Below, piece by piece: positions 49,790 through 63,174 of a DNA stretch of 64,000 bases. Each line of letters opens with the position of its first letter. Position 1 is the first letter of the stretch. The notes below the pieces were generated by a model. It saw only the letters and a program-made list of their open reading frames with translations, searched no databases and was not told the DNA's origin. Position numbers and translations under genes: made by a program. The stretch lies in contig OZ023270.1 in the NCBI GenBank assembly GCA_964006375.1, forward strand, positions 57,228,536 through 57,292,535, written 5' to 3'. The DNA comes from Tillus elongatus (lineage: Eukaryota > Arthropoda > Insecta > Coleoptera > Cleridae).

Positions 49790-51715
49790 GGTGATATACT
49801 TCCACTGCTTCCCGTCTCTTGCAATGCTTTTCCAGTTGTGTAACCCTTATTGAACTGCATCAAGCCACCTTTTCCTTGGTCCTTACATGCTGGATTTGAC
49901 CAACCACACTTCTTTACCATTCTCTCGTCACCCATTCGCTCTATACGGCCACGCTATTCTACGTGCTTTGACTACATGTGACAAAGCTGTTTCTTTATAG
50001 ATTTGATACACTTTCGAATTTGTACGCCTTCTCCAAAGGCCATCTGTTGTTTTCTCTCCGAAATATCTGCCCAGTATCTTTTTCTCCCATATGTCACGGT
50101 CTTATATACTCTATGCTTTGTCGTGCGCGAGATGTTCTTCGATCTAAGGAAGCTATTAAGCCCTGCACATCTGTTGGATTTTGCTATCCTCAGGTTAACT
50201 TCTACATCTTCATCACATCTATTGTCTGTTAATACACCTAAGTACATGCGATTTCCAAACTCTTCAAAGTCCAAGACACTCCCCTCTCAAATTGTCACTG
50301 TAAAAAATTTCTCTCGTCTTTCTAATTGGCATGTACTTGCTCTTGTCTTTATAGTTCTTTTCTATTTCTAGCCATTAATAAGATATCGTCGGCGTAAGCA
50401 AGGTATTGATGACCCCTGTCAAACAGGGTTCCACTTTTATTTATGCCGTTGTCTCTTATTACGTTCTCCAGAACTATATTAAATAATAATGTTGACAGCG
50501 GATCGCCCTGCTTTACCCGTGTTCTCAGCCTAAACTCGCCTAACAGCTTTCTACTTACCCTAACTGCGCATATGGTGTAACGTAGTGTCATAATTATTAC
50601 TTTCACTACATTCTCGGGTATTCGAAATTTTTTTAACTGCGTATTCCAATAGGTTTGCTTTTTTCGCTGAGTCGTAGGCGGCCTTAAAATCAATAAAGAC
50701 CATGTGTGCTGGAATCTCATAATCATAACAGGCTGTCAAAATTTACTTCAGCAGACACATCTGGTCAATTCTTGACCTATTTTTTCGAAAACCGGCCTGA
50801 TATTTTCGTAGGAAAGTCTTCACATACTTTTCGAGTAGTTTTTAAAAAACTAATGTTGTGACAATTTTGTAAGCCACATCTGGTAAAGCTATCCCTCTGT
50901 AGTTGCCACATTCCGTTATATATCCCTTTTCAAATGAAGTTACCATGGTGGTCTTGCACTATTTTTCTGGAATTCCTTTTGTTTTTCAAATATCCTTTAC
51001 CAGTTCGTATATCATGGTAACCAAGACAGCCCCTCGATATTTCAAAATTTCGGCCGTGATGACATTTTTACCTGGACTTGTGTTGTTTTTCATGGTTTGT
51101 AGAATTTCTTCTATTCCTTGCTTCGTTGGATCTTCTGTAACTTTTTCCTCTTCAGGTAACGCTTGGTGACATTCTTTCAGTTTTTCCTCATCTCCAGCAT
51201 TTAACCGTTCCTCGAAATATTTTTTCCATCTTCTGTATATGTCTTTTGGTTTCCTCGCAAATTTACCTGTTTCTCTTTAAAAAACACTGCTTTAGTTTGG
51301 TGGCCTCTTTTGATATCTTTCACGTCTTTGTAGAAGTTAGGTATTTAATTTTTTTCTGTATTTACATTCTATTTCCCTTATTTCGTCTTCCAGAAATGTC
51401 CGTTTCAGGGCTCTACACATATGTTTTGTCCTATTTCTTTATTCGTTACACTTTTCTAACCTTTCCTCTGTTTGCGTCTGAAGCATTTGTTGTCTTAACC
51501 GTGTTTTTTTCCAGTTTGGATCTACATTCTTCATTCATCCAATACCCTTTTCTTTGTTTTTGTCTGTTTGTTAAGTTTAATATTGTTGCTTCAATCGCAG
51601 CCTTTTCAATCTTTCTCCAATATTTTTCAATGCCGTCTGTATTTTAGAACAAATAATTATTATAAGCTTCGTCTATGCTTTTTCTGTAGCTGAGGGTTAC
51701 TTCTTCGTTTCAAAA
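49790..51715 (-). pseudogene. RTE-like LINE, degraded
   Basis: Minus-strand frames from 51700 downward: NNTSPGKNVITAEILKY (fingers), GYITECGNYRGIALPDVAY, FIDFKAAYDSAKKANLLEY, TRVKQGDPLSTLLFNIVLE, QYLAYADDILLMARNRKEL (catalytic box, near 50380), then GVLTDNRCDEDVEVNLRI, RTTKHRVYKTVTYGRKRYWA and a C-terminal tail that continues to about 49795. RTE-type order. The endonuclease part at the 5' side is not recognisable. Many stops and frameshifts. Confidence 0.8.
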
Positions 51716-51719
51716 CTCG

Positions 51720-52300
51720 GTTCCCGGCGACCGTTCTGTGGCCCGGAGCCTGCGATAGGCATAAGTAGGAAGACAGTCTCTGCCGTCTTAGACAGGTGGA
51801 CCGAGGAAGCAATGGAGAGGCACTGGGGGTCGGTTGGTGGCTGCAGGCAGGCGAGGGACTTCGTGGAGGGGCCTGACAGAGATAAAGCTGTCTGGCTACT
51901 CGGAAGGAGTCGACCTACGCTTCGCCGTATCCTCGGGGTGCTGACAGGCCACTGCGCCCTTAGAAGACACCTCACACTGATAGTCGTAGAGAGGTATCCC
52001 ATTTGCCAGGAATGCGGCGAGGATGAGGAAACGTCCTACCACTACCTGTGCGAATGCGAGGCTTTTGGGAGTCTCCGAGCAGAATTGTTCGGATCGAGAA
52101 CTCTGCAGAGGAATCAGGTAAGTACCGTCCAATTGAAGACCGTCACTGCCTTCATCTCGAGGTCGAGGCGGTTTGGCGACGGAACCGAGGAAGAGTAGAG
52201 CATGGTTGCTGGGTTGCTGGGGTTGGCAAAAAGGGCCCATTGTGGCCTACTTGCTTGGCGTTGGCCTCCCCACCACTGCTACTACTACTACTACTACTTC
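51720..52300 (+). pseudogene. 3' end of an RNase H/zinc-knuckle-type LINE
   Basis: A 128-codon frame (51812-52198) reads VLTGHCALRRHLTLIVVERY followed by CQECGEDEETSYHYLCECEA, the CCHC tail at the C terminus of RNase H-bearing LINEs. It ends with a (CTA)n run near 52278-52300. The region is GC-richer than its surroundings. Confidence 0.7.
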
Positions 52301-53640
52301 TTCGTTTTGTAGATCTTTTACAATAAACCTAGTTTCTGCCGTCATCTTTTACGTCTATTTTATCCTATCTGGGAATCTAAGAATGGCTTTCACCAAGAAG
52401 CGATCTGAATCAGCTTCCGCACCCGTACATGTTTTCACATTCATGGCTAGCCTAGCATGTTCTTCCTTTATTAGCAAGTGATCTATTTGATTTTTTTTAT
52501 TTCGAATTAATTTAGAAATTATGTAACACAAATAAAACAAACTTAATTATTTTTTTATCACCGTTTAATTTCGATGTTCCATCTAATCTTTTATCTTGTT
52601 TTGTATAAAAGGTAAATAAAAATAAATAAAAACAATACAAAAAATAAATACATAAATACAAACATATAAATATGTCTTAAGTACAATAATTACAACGTAC
52701 ATACTAAATAAATACTACTGTTGAAATAAATAAAATAAATAATTAAATTAAACTTATCATACAGCTGCCTTAAAAGACATGCCTACCTTCTTAGAAATAG
52801 ACTCTGAACTTAATAACAAAAATATGATTAGCCATTAAAATATATTAAATTCAAAAAAACAAACAGAATTAGTACTATAAATAAAACGAAAAAAAATTAT
52901 CATTGATTGTTGGTGTTCTAACTTGGTCAAACCCCTCCATACCAAATATAGACGTTGAAACATCTCTGACTTCACAAATGCCTGTTTCCTTTTCTAGAAC
53001 CCGTTTCGCATTTTACTGCATCGTTTGGCGAAACCGGTTGCACAAAAGAGAACTACGTTGGCATAAATAACTTATATAGTTTTATTGACACTAAGAGTTT
53101 CTGCACTTCAGAATCTATTCCTAAGAAACACGGATTGCTTCGAGTCACTAGTATTTTCTAGTGACTGGAGATTCGCTACTTATCTCTATGTAGGGACCTG
53201 AATAAGGACTAGTAGACAACAAATATATACAAAATTTAATACTGATTCATTTAAAAGTAATACAATAAATGTCTTTTATAATGGAATTACTCGAAAACTC
53301 CACGGAAACAGATATGTTCGACTTTTATTATTTTTAATACAATAACAAATTAAAGGCCCATTGTGCTGTTAAAAAGGACTTCAATAAAGATTTTGCCAAA
53401 AATTAATCTCTTTTTATCGATACTTTATAACCCATTTTGTAAATTAAAAAAAAATCTTGTAGAAAATTGTTAAGTAAAAAACATAAGGTAGAATAGGTTT
53501 CTTCTAAACGCATTTCTTGTTTAGGTTTCCTTAAATTATTTTAAAAAGCTAGGCGCTTTACTTCATAACGATTTATATTTTAACAGCAGTGGGGTCTTGA
53601 AATAAAGATTTTTTAATATTTAATTTCTCTACTCTAATAA
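52301..53640. other. AT-rich flank and 3' UTR of host gene 2, no element seen
   Basis: Just downstream of the stop codon (minus strand) is an ATTAAA-type signal near 53620. The rest is AT-rich without recognisable features. Confidence 0.4.
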
Positions 53641-53770
53641 TTATTGGAATCCTAAACGGTAGTTGTACACAAGATCATCGTAGTCAATTTCAACAGGATC
53701 GCCTTTGTCTTCTTCCGACTGGTTGAAGAGAACATCAAGGAATCGGGATTCTGAACGACGCTTTCGGCCT
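53641..53770 (-). CDS. neuropeptide-like precursor, last exon
   Basis: The acceptor ttttttgcag ends at 53771. The exon completes a split Ile codon (AT from the upstream exon plus A), then reads GRKRRSESRFLDVLFNQ and an acidic tail ending NYRLGF-Gln and TAA (53643-53641). Gly followed by RKRR is the classical amidation and prohormone-convertase signal. The residues after it form a linker peptide of about 35 residues. Found because the splice phase fits the exon at 62684-62806; the track of long ORFs would miss it. Confidence 0.75.
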
Positions 53771-54739
53771 CTGCAAAAAAGGAAAAAACATTAGCAAATA
53801 TTCTCATTCATTTGCATAAATAAATACATTTTAGCATATGACTAATAATAAAATGATATGGGTTTTACTTATAGTCAAAAGAAATACCTATATTATCTTA
53901 AAGCTATTTTATATAATATTCACATAGTTATTCACCTATGAAACAACCTAAGGCTAAGTCATCAGATTTTTGTAAAATCGCAAATTGCTTCTAATATACA
54001 TCAAATTTTTAATTAGTTACAAGATAAAGAAAATAGTAAATTTTTGATTCGTTAGTCGTTATTCACGATGACGTCATTTGGTATGTAGACATTATTTCAA
54101 GGAACGAAAAAATTGATATAAAAATTATGATCAGTATCAAGCCATGGGCGTGGCATACAAATTTTTTAGAAATTTAGAAAATTTATACGCCGATAGAAGA
54201 AAATTGGTTGTAGTATCAAATGTAGGTAAAGTAACTCATTTATTACAAAAAAACGTACTTTTAATAAAACACGATTACTCTTATTGTTTTTTCTAAATTT
54301 GTATTTTAATAATTACAGGCAGTTTCGACAAAAAGGTATCCTTAAACATGAATAGAAAAAAGATGTCATAACTGTTTGAAATGCATACAAAGATTTATTC
54401 CTTAGATGAAAATTACGCCTTATTTTTGTCTAAGGAATAAATTTTTGTATGCACTTTAAACAATAAGAGAGGCAACTTGACTCAAATGACCTCAGTACAA
54501 TGTTGCTAAGTTTGGCCGCTAGACGGCCCCGAACTTACAGCTTTGATATTCCTTTTTGTTATAAATTCAATATGCCTTATGCGATTTTGCCGAAATTTGG
54601 TACGTAGATATTGTTTTAAGAGACGAAAAAATCCATAGAAAAATTATGATCAGTATCAAGCCAATACACCAACGTTTTAAGGAATAATATATAAGCGAGT
54701 ACCATATCTCTGTGTATACCATCCACCGGTTCACCATAC

Positions 54740-55060
54740 AGCGCCAATTTGTAAATTCCTGAATCACACATTCCCGGGTAAATGGATTGGAATAGACGAC
54801 CCCGTCAGGTGGCCTCCTAGATCACCAGATCTGACAAAGATGGATTTTTTTCGCATGGGGTTACGTGAAAAATCATGTTTATCAATTACTTCCAACAACT
54901 AATGAGGATATGAAAACCAGAATTCCACAGCCGTTTAGTAACATTAATGGGAAATATTTAATATCTTGAATGCTTCAGTTAAGAAACGATTGCAGCTGTG
55001 TAGTAGTATCCTAGATGGTAATTTTGAGCAGCTTCTTCGATTGGTTAGTTACATTATTGT
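54740..55060 (+). pseudogene. IS630/mariner-type transposase fragment
   Basis: Reads KWIGIDDPVRWPPRSPDLTK (third catalytic region) and MDFFRMGLREK, then a broken C terminus. Similar in kind to the 5880-6660 remnant, but on the plus strand and shorter. Confidence 0.6.
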
Positions 55061-55839
55061 ATTTTCCTGGTTTCATGTAATTTGTGCCGATATTTTATCC
55101 CAAATTTGTTTCTGTTACCCCATTGCTTGATAAGTTAATAGTGTTTTATTCTATTTGCGTTGATATTTTTTTCGAAACATCTAAAAATACTGCAAAATAT
55201 AGCGTTCTAAATGGTTCTAAATCACTGTTGTTAAAGCCAATCAGATTCAGATAGCTAGAAATTAATGTCAGGGTATTTTCTCAAAATAACGCAAATAACT
55301 CAAAAACCAGTAGAGTTAGGCATCGAAAATGCTGAATGAAATCGGTAGAAGAACAAGCAAGCTATTAGATAGCAATGAAAAATATAGCGTGTTCCGTTTG
55401 AGAAAAAAAGAGTGAAAATTCGGTTTGCGTTTTAAGCTACCTGTATATGGCTGCGCAATTAGTAGAAAGAATTCCAGTAAGAATTAAAGTTAAATTTCAT
55501 TTGTCTTATATCATACAGAGTGAACAATACATGACGACTCAGGAAACGATTTTGCAAAATCTTCGGAATAACCCTGTATAATGTAATAAAACTCTACATT
55601 GAGAGAATGCATGAAGCAAGAAAAAGCTTAATTTTGATTAATATATAGGGCATTTCATTTAAAAGAAATAAAGTTTCTGATGCTATTCACCTATGGAAGA
55701 GCCTGTATTTGCGAAAGTATTTTTAAATTGTGCGCATCTTAACAGCACACGACCTTCACATGAAAATAAATCCCCAAATATTTTAAATGGGGCAGATATT
55801 GGACTTTCCGCACTAATGTTTTACTCTGTATAATTCGCC
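55061..55839. other. no feature seen
   Basis: Intron sequence without recognised element. Confidence 0.4.
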
Positions 55840-56330
55840 ATTAAAACGGTACAATACAAAAATTGCTAAGCAAAATGGAATGTTATCTACTTTAGTGATG
55901 AGCCTAGATTGGATTTAGGTGGCCGTTGTGGAAGTAAAAGAGACATATGCAGGGTGATAGACAACAATTTTAAAGTTTGACTTAAGAGAGCATAAAGTGG
56001 CATAGAGGCATAAACTTCATATGCAATACTCCAAGGGATACTTTGACAGTAAAAAACCACGTCGTTGATATTCTTGCTTCATAGTGTCAACACTTTCCAA
56101 ATGTCACTTTCCAACAAAATAATGTTCGGCCGCATACTCCGCATTTATCACATGCTATAAAGTGAATGGAATCAGCTCAAAAGATTGTTGTATTTAGGTA
56201 CTACAAATAGAATATGTCTAGGAAAGCATTGTGATAAAACACTGTCACATCCTTCACGCAGTTTAGATGGTTTAAAAGTTTGTACGCAAGTAGGGCTGTG
56301 ACGGGTTATCCCAACAAACCGCAGACCACT
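55840..56330 (+). pseudogene. Tc1-type transposase fragment
   Basis: In one frame near 56090-56160 reads VTFQQNNVRPHTPHLSHAIK (second catalytic region), like the FQxDNxRxHTA motif of Tc1. The rest is highly decayed. Confidence 0.5.
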
Positions 56331-56874
56331 TGATCAATCCATGCCTTATATTTCAGATAATTTTTAAATATTCACAGCAAACCAATATATTATTATTTTG
56401 CTTTATCTCATTGTAGCCGCGTCGGGGTGAAATACTTATCGATGTTATCACTAACAAGGTGTAATTAATAGGTAATATAAATGCCAGCTTCCATAATCTA
56501 TCTAGGATGCTACATGCGTTTGGAGCCAATATATTTAAATAAGTGTTAAGGGCTTTATGTGAATAAAATACAAATGCTTCTTCTACTAAAAATTTAAGCA
56601 TATTCTTACAAAACAACATAATATATCCAGAAGCCGGGCAATAAATTTTATTTATGGATGTGGTTTATGTATTTTACGTAGATGACTGGCCTTTCGTAAA
56701 TTCCTAAATAACCACGTGTTGCCCATCTGCAGAGTAGAGTAATCACATTCATAATCTACGATATAAGTGTATAAAAAATTTACAAACACGTGCGGCCTTA
56801 TAAGAAGAACGACCATCCGTCGATTCGTGATGTTTCGCGTATAATACCACATAAATCAAAAATCAGAAGCTACA
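56331..56874. other. no feature seen
   Basis: Intron sequence. The two short minus-strand ORFs here have no recognisable domain. Confidence 0.4.
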
Positions 56875-57155
56875 TGTAAACTACATAGCTCAAACTCATG
56901 GCCGATTCAGACAAAAGTTATCTCTTCCTAAAAAACTATTTATGCGATATTGCTTTAGAGATAGCGGTTACTAATGATAATAAGCGTATACAAGCTATAT
57001 GACGTTTAGTGTGATTGCTTATCTAGATTATGGTATGTTTAAAAAAGTAATAATAATAATAATAAACAACGACACCACATAAAAGAAACTGTAATACATA
57101 GCTGAAACTCATGGTCGATTTAAACGAAAGTTATCTTTTCATAAAAATATAGGTA

Positions 57156-58531
57156 CTGACTTTCCAAAAAATCCGAACCCCCAGTAAGAGTCGTCAGTTG
57201 CAATGACATTTTCTATAAGAGACCTTCACCTCAGCAACCTACAGGCAGCCAACAAGGTTCAAGCAACCAGCAAGGTTCAGGCAGCCAACAAGCTTCATGA
57301 TAGCAATATGGACAAATAATTTTAACAGGTGTACACGTTTTTAATTTTGGTTTATCAAAAAATTATCTCTTTAAATTTGTAGCAATATTTCGTAGCGATT
57401 TGTACTCAATTTATTAAGTGATTAGGTCCTTATGCCTAGTCGCCGTCTACAGAACAATTACAACGATTTAAGTGAATTCGACAGGGTCCCCATTGTTTGT
57501 ATACGGAAAGCCGGTTTTTCAATCAGATAAATTTCGGGTCACATAGGACGCAGTGTCTGAACAGTGTTACCGTGTTGGTTCGGGTGGTCAGACGAAGAAA
57601 TCTATAATCAACGTATGGATCCGCACGACCTCGAGCAATTTCAGTACGGGAGAATCGTCATTTGAGGATTTCAGCTTTACAAGACAGCGTTTCCACAACA
57701 CTGTCGATTGTGAATGCTTGGTTGGGAGTTTTACAACAAAGAGTCTCTATGGCAACGATATATCTCAGAATACGCGTTTTTAGGTTTCCTTCGTATAGAC
57801 CATTTTCATGCCACCAGGACATCGTGCTACTCGGATTGAGTGATGTAACGGCATATCAAATTAGGATGATGAATGGAATCGTGTTGTACTCTCTGACAAG
57901 TCCAGATTCTGCATTTGGGTGCACGATGGTCGCAGAACAGTAAGACGATTACGTAGAGAAGGCAGACATTTAGAATTTGCTGCGGAAGGTATATGGCGCT
58001 TACAGAGGGGGTGATGGTATGGGGTGCAAAAATATACGGTAGCAGGTCACTTCTAGTTTTTATTGACATAAATTGGAATGCACATGATTATATACGAAAC
58101 GTACTGCAGCCTGCTGCACTACCAAGCCTACGAGGGTTAATTATATCGCTTTTCCAATAAGACAACGTACGTTCTCATACAGCAAGGCTTACTACATGGT
58201 TCTTACAAGAAAATAACGTGAGCCTGCTTCCATGGCCTCCTAGTTTCCCAGACTTGTCACAAAACCACCAAATAACCTAGTTGACCTTCATCACCTACCT
58301 CAAGAAGCCTGGGATGACATTTATTAGGATACCACAAATCACTTAATTTCAAGCATGCCTAGAAGAGTTATCGGATTCATGAGAAGCCGCGACGGACCCA
58401 CTTATTATTGAATAACTTTGTTATTTTTTCATAATTTAGTTTGAAAATAAATGCAACTGTCACTAAATACACAGTACAAATTTTATTAAAATTAATCAAC
58501 TCTTACTGGGTGTTCGCATTTTTTTGAAAGT

Positions 58532-58534
<3 letters not shown>
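57156..58534 (+). mobile_element. Tc1-like element with decayed transposase
   Basis: 1379 bp, TA at both sides. Imperfect TIRs of about 36 bp (left ctgactttccaaaaaatccg, right mirror of ttgactttcaaaaaaatgcg). The transposase begins MPSRRLQNNYNDLSEFDRVP at 57432; then RTSCYSD-type and VMVWGAKIYGSRSLLVFIDI, DNVRSHTARLTTWFLQENNV and WPPSFPDLSQNPPNNL, ending near 58410. Frameshifts and stops throughout. A related copy lies at 63175-64000. Confidence 0.85.

Positions 58535-58604
<70 letters not shown>
58535..58604. repeat. (TA)n microsatellite at the Tc1 edge
   Basis: About 35 TA units starting at the TA target site of the Tc1 element. Confidence 0.9.
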
Positions 58605-58608
<4 letters not shown>

Positions 58609-58741
58609 ATATTGCTTTAGAGGTAGCAGCTTTTAAAGATAAGCAGCGCATACTTTATTTAAACAAGCTATATGACGTTTAGTATGCTTGCTAATCTGGA
58701 TTAAAAAAGTAATAATCATAATAAACTACACCACTTAAAAG

Positions 58742-59624
58742 ACATCACATAAAAGGCCACAGCACAAGCTTTGATTGGCCTGTGGGGAGGGATGGTACAT
58801 GGAAAAGACAACAGACCCTACCCACAGAGAAAGAAATCTCCACCGCTGTAAATCAAACCCTGATACTCCGTATTAATATCCAGACACAAGTTCCAATTTA
58901 CCATGGAGTTGGTAATTAAATTCTAAATAATGCCGAGGTGTCCCAAATTTTCGTAAAGAAAACAACTTATACTAAGAACGCGAGAAAACAAAGTAGGCGT
59001 CTTAGAATTAATTATGGCAACAATGCACAACAAGTTAGTGGGTAATAGGAACATCATAAACCTAGTGTTTTTGTTTTAGTTATTCAATATCAAATTTTCA
59101 CACTAAGTAAATGAAATTCATACACTAGGTGTTTCTTTCGAACACAATAATTGCTTTTAGTATTTCAGACATTAACTTTGATTTTTATATACTTTTCATT
59201 AAGTGTAGAGCATTTTTTCATTAAACTGGTATCTCACACATCACATTTTTGATTCAAAGAATTTTTTTGCGAGCTATTTTAGTTAACTATTTAATCGCAG
59301 AGGTCGATTTTCACCACAAAAAAGAAACAAGCATAAGTTAAAACACTAACAAGTTTTCTGTCTATGGTTGTTTAAAGCTTTTGACGAACAGAACAAATAG
59401 CTATAATAACCTCAAACGCATATAAATATAATATGCTGCATCCTATAGAAGACTAATATTTCCTGGGAATTCTAAACTTTTTCTTTATTAATAACTAAGA
59501 GGCTGAGAGCGATATCTTAAAGCGACGCTAAAAATCGAAATTAGAATATGGAGATGCCAAGATGACAACATATCTTGTAAAAACAAAAATTAATAAAAAC
59601 TAAATGGACACCATAAAAAATACC
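58742..59624. other. no feature seen
   Basis: AT-rich intron sequence with no recognised element. Confidence 0.4.
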
Positions 59625-59800
59625 CTTCGTCCAGAATCTCGAAGTAGTTTGTCTGGAGGAAGGCTACCTAGTAAATACAATGGATCGACACCCAGCTGAC
59701 AGTGACAGAAACTAGAAACAGAAACCAGGAATCGAACCCGGGTAATCCGTATTAGTAGCTGGACAAGAATTCCACTGTAACACGAAGGTGTGATTTGTCA
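59625..59800 (-). mobile_element. tRNA-derived SINE-like sequence
   Basis: Minus strand: A-box-like TTACAGTGGAAT, 40 bp later the perfect B box GGTTCGATTCC (plus 59728-59738), then about 100 bp of tail. Different in sequence from the one at 13995. Confidence 0.55.
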
Positions 59801-59890
59801 TTTAAATTTGTGTTCATATTTTAGGCGCTTTAGAAATTACCGCTCACCAAAAAATATTTTACCAGCTTCATAACGCTGTAATCGTAGTTT

Positions 59891-61258
<1,368 letters not shown>

Positions 61259-61549
61259 AATTTTTTTAAACACTTTAGAATTTATGACATTAAATTTCAA
61301 AATACTGCAAATACTCCTTGGGAACTGAGATACAAAGAATTTACCAAGAGATTGGAATTTTAACTTACATTCGCATAACCGATTAACCAGAAAAGCGCAC
61401 GGCTGCAGTGACCGTGGCAAAACGCTCAAAAGTTTTAATGTTACACAGTGCGAGCTTGCAACTTGAAATAAATTCACGAACCAAATAAAATTTTTTAAAT
61501 ACTGGGACAAGTCGATTAGTATTTAAGATATGACGTCATCGATATATTT

Positions 61550-62280
61550 TTTTAATGGCAACCATCGCTTTTGTTGACTGTTGCTTCCACATCGTCACTA
61601 CGTGTGGAAGTGTGCCACCGGCGACAACATTTCAAAAATACGTTTTCGCTTCAACGTCGTATAAAGTATCAAAACACATAGAAAACCTGATTTGGGAACG
61701 ATTTGTTTTTGTCTGCCGGTCTGTACGTCTGTCTGTTTGTAGCCACGATACCTTTAGAACGAATTGAGGTATCTTCAAATTTTGGTATACAGTTATCAAC
61801 CGATAAACGAACGGTTCGCATTATTTTTGGGTAAAATCGCTCTCACTTTTTCGTTAAAACTCGATCAATATAAAGTTTTAGAGTTTGTTTTTTAGAAAAC
61901 CTCCAATTTCATAAAACACCTGGAATTCTGTGCTGAAATTAAATTAGGAGTTCAATGTGTGGGGTGGAATATTGTTGGCAGAAATTTCGAATTTTTTTTG
62001 CTAAAACTGCGTAAAAATTCTCAAAATATATGGAAAACTTGATTCTGGAACAATTTTTTTTTGTATGTCGGTTGGTGTGTGTGTGTTGGCCTGTACATCT
62101 GTCTGTTAGTAAGCGCAATAACTTCCGAACGAATTGACATATCATCTTCCAATTTGGTATCCAATTAGCACACGACAAAGGAATGCTTGGAATTGTTTTT
62201 GCGTAAGATCGCTTTAGGGGTAGCGAATAAATGAGGGATGATTTGGTGAAAATTGTCATTTTTTCGTCAAAACTCAAGTA
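61550..62280. repeat. diverged tandem repeat rich in CTGTCTGT-type sequence
   Basis: 61680-61960 and 62030-62280 share agaaaacctgatt-, gtctgtctgtttgtag- and cgaacgaattga-type stretches in the same order. Such sequences are common in arthropod intergenic repeats. No coding sequence. Confidence 0.5.
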
Positions 62281-62683
62281 ATAAAAGGTTTCATAAGTTT
62301 ATAGGTACATGAATACGAATATTTTCTTTGTAGTCAAGTCATGGACCTTAAATTCATTTAATGGCAATGTCTTTTGATGTGAGTTGATTATCACAGCCAT
62401 GTGGAAGTTCTATATATCTATAATATACTTAAAGAAACTGCATTTGATTAACTGAAATTATTCTACGTTTTAAATTCCTACTATACAAAGTCAAGATAAT
62501 GGTGGCAAGGTAGTGGACGAATTTTGTCATTTATGGCCCAATCTATTCAATTCCTTTTACACCTTACAACATGCCAAGTGATTGGTGTGCTAAATATAGG
62601 TTTTATACAGCAGTAAAATGTAAATTATTACGAGTATCCAGGTTGAATATTTCTAAACATATAAATTTATATGTAAAACTCAC

Positions 62684-62806
62684 ATTCTGAGCGGATCAAG
62701 TCTACCTCCTCCAACGGGCATTGTAATTGACACTCCCTTTAACTTGTTGTTCAGGGCTATCCTTGTCTCCAGGTCTGCAAGATGTGAATCCGATACTCGT
62801 TTGATT
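62684..62806 (-). CDS. neuropeptide-like precursor, penultimate exon (possible insect PTH/PXXXamide)
   Basis: 123 bp between TTTTTTTTTCAG (ending 62807) and GTGAGT (from 62683), entry and exit in phase 2. It reads IKR VSDSHLADLETRIALNN, then KLKGVSITMPVGGGRLDPLR and the first two bases of Ile. With the last exon it defines KR, a 38-residue segment ending PLRI, Gly and RKRR, so it predicts a C-terminally amidated peptide. PLRI-amide fits the PXXXamide pattern reported for the insect PTH-like hormone, and VSDSHL resembles the N terminus of PTH (VSExxL). This is my inference from memory and not checked. A secreted peptide hormone acting on a class B GPCR would follow if it is right. Signal peptide and first exon(s) lie beyond 64000 or were not found. 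Confidence 0.65.
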
Positions 62807-63174
62807 CTGAAAAAAAAAGCAAAGTTTTATTTTTTTAGCTCGCGTATGTAAATACAGTCAATATATTGTTAGGTCAACCTTAAGAGATAAAAACTCCATC
62901 AAACCTCTATTGGTTTCAATAAAAAAAGGTTGTACATTATATACGGGACCTAAAGTAAGTGAATCTTTGGCCTCGTTTATTTTATTAGAATAAATATATT
63001 AAAACAGATGTACTGACATTAAAAAAATGCCGAACATACAGTAACAGTTAATCAATTTTAATAACATTTATACATATTGTGTGTTTGATCAAACCTAAAA
63101 ATTATTACATTTTCAAACTAAAGTATTACAAAATTAGAAAGTTATTTAATAATAAATGGGTCTGCCGCAATTTT
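62807..63174. other. no feature seen
   Basis: AT-rich sequence between the exon and the Tc1 remnant, with the polypyrimidine tract of the acceptor at 62807-62818. Confidence 0.4.

Larger units (their letters stand above)
56875..58741. repeat. diverged tandem duplication split by a Tc1 insertion
   Basis: A unit of about 205 bp (56875-57085: tacatagctcaaactcatgg ... gcgatattgctttagag ... ataaaag) recurs as 57085-57155 plus 58605-58741. The second unit is interrupted by the Tc1 element and (TA)n. Confidence 0.7.
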
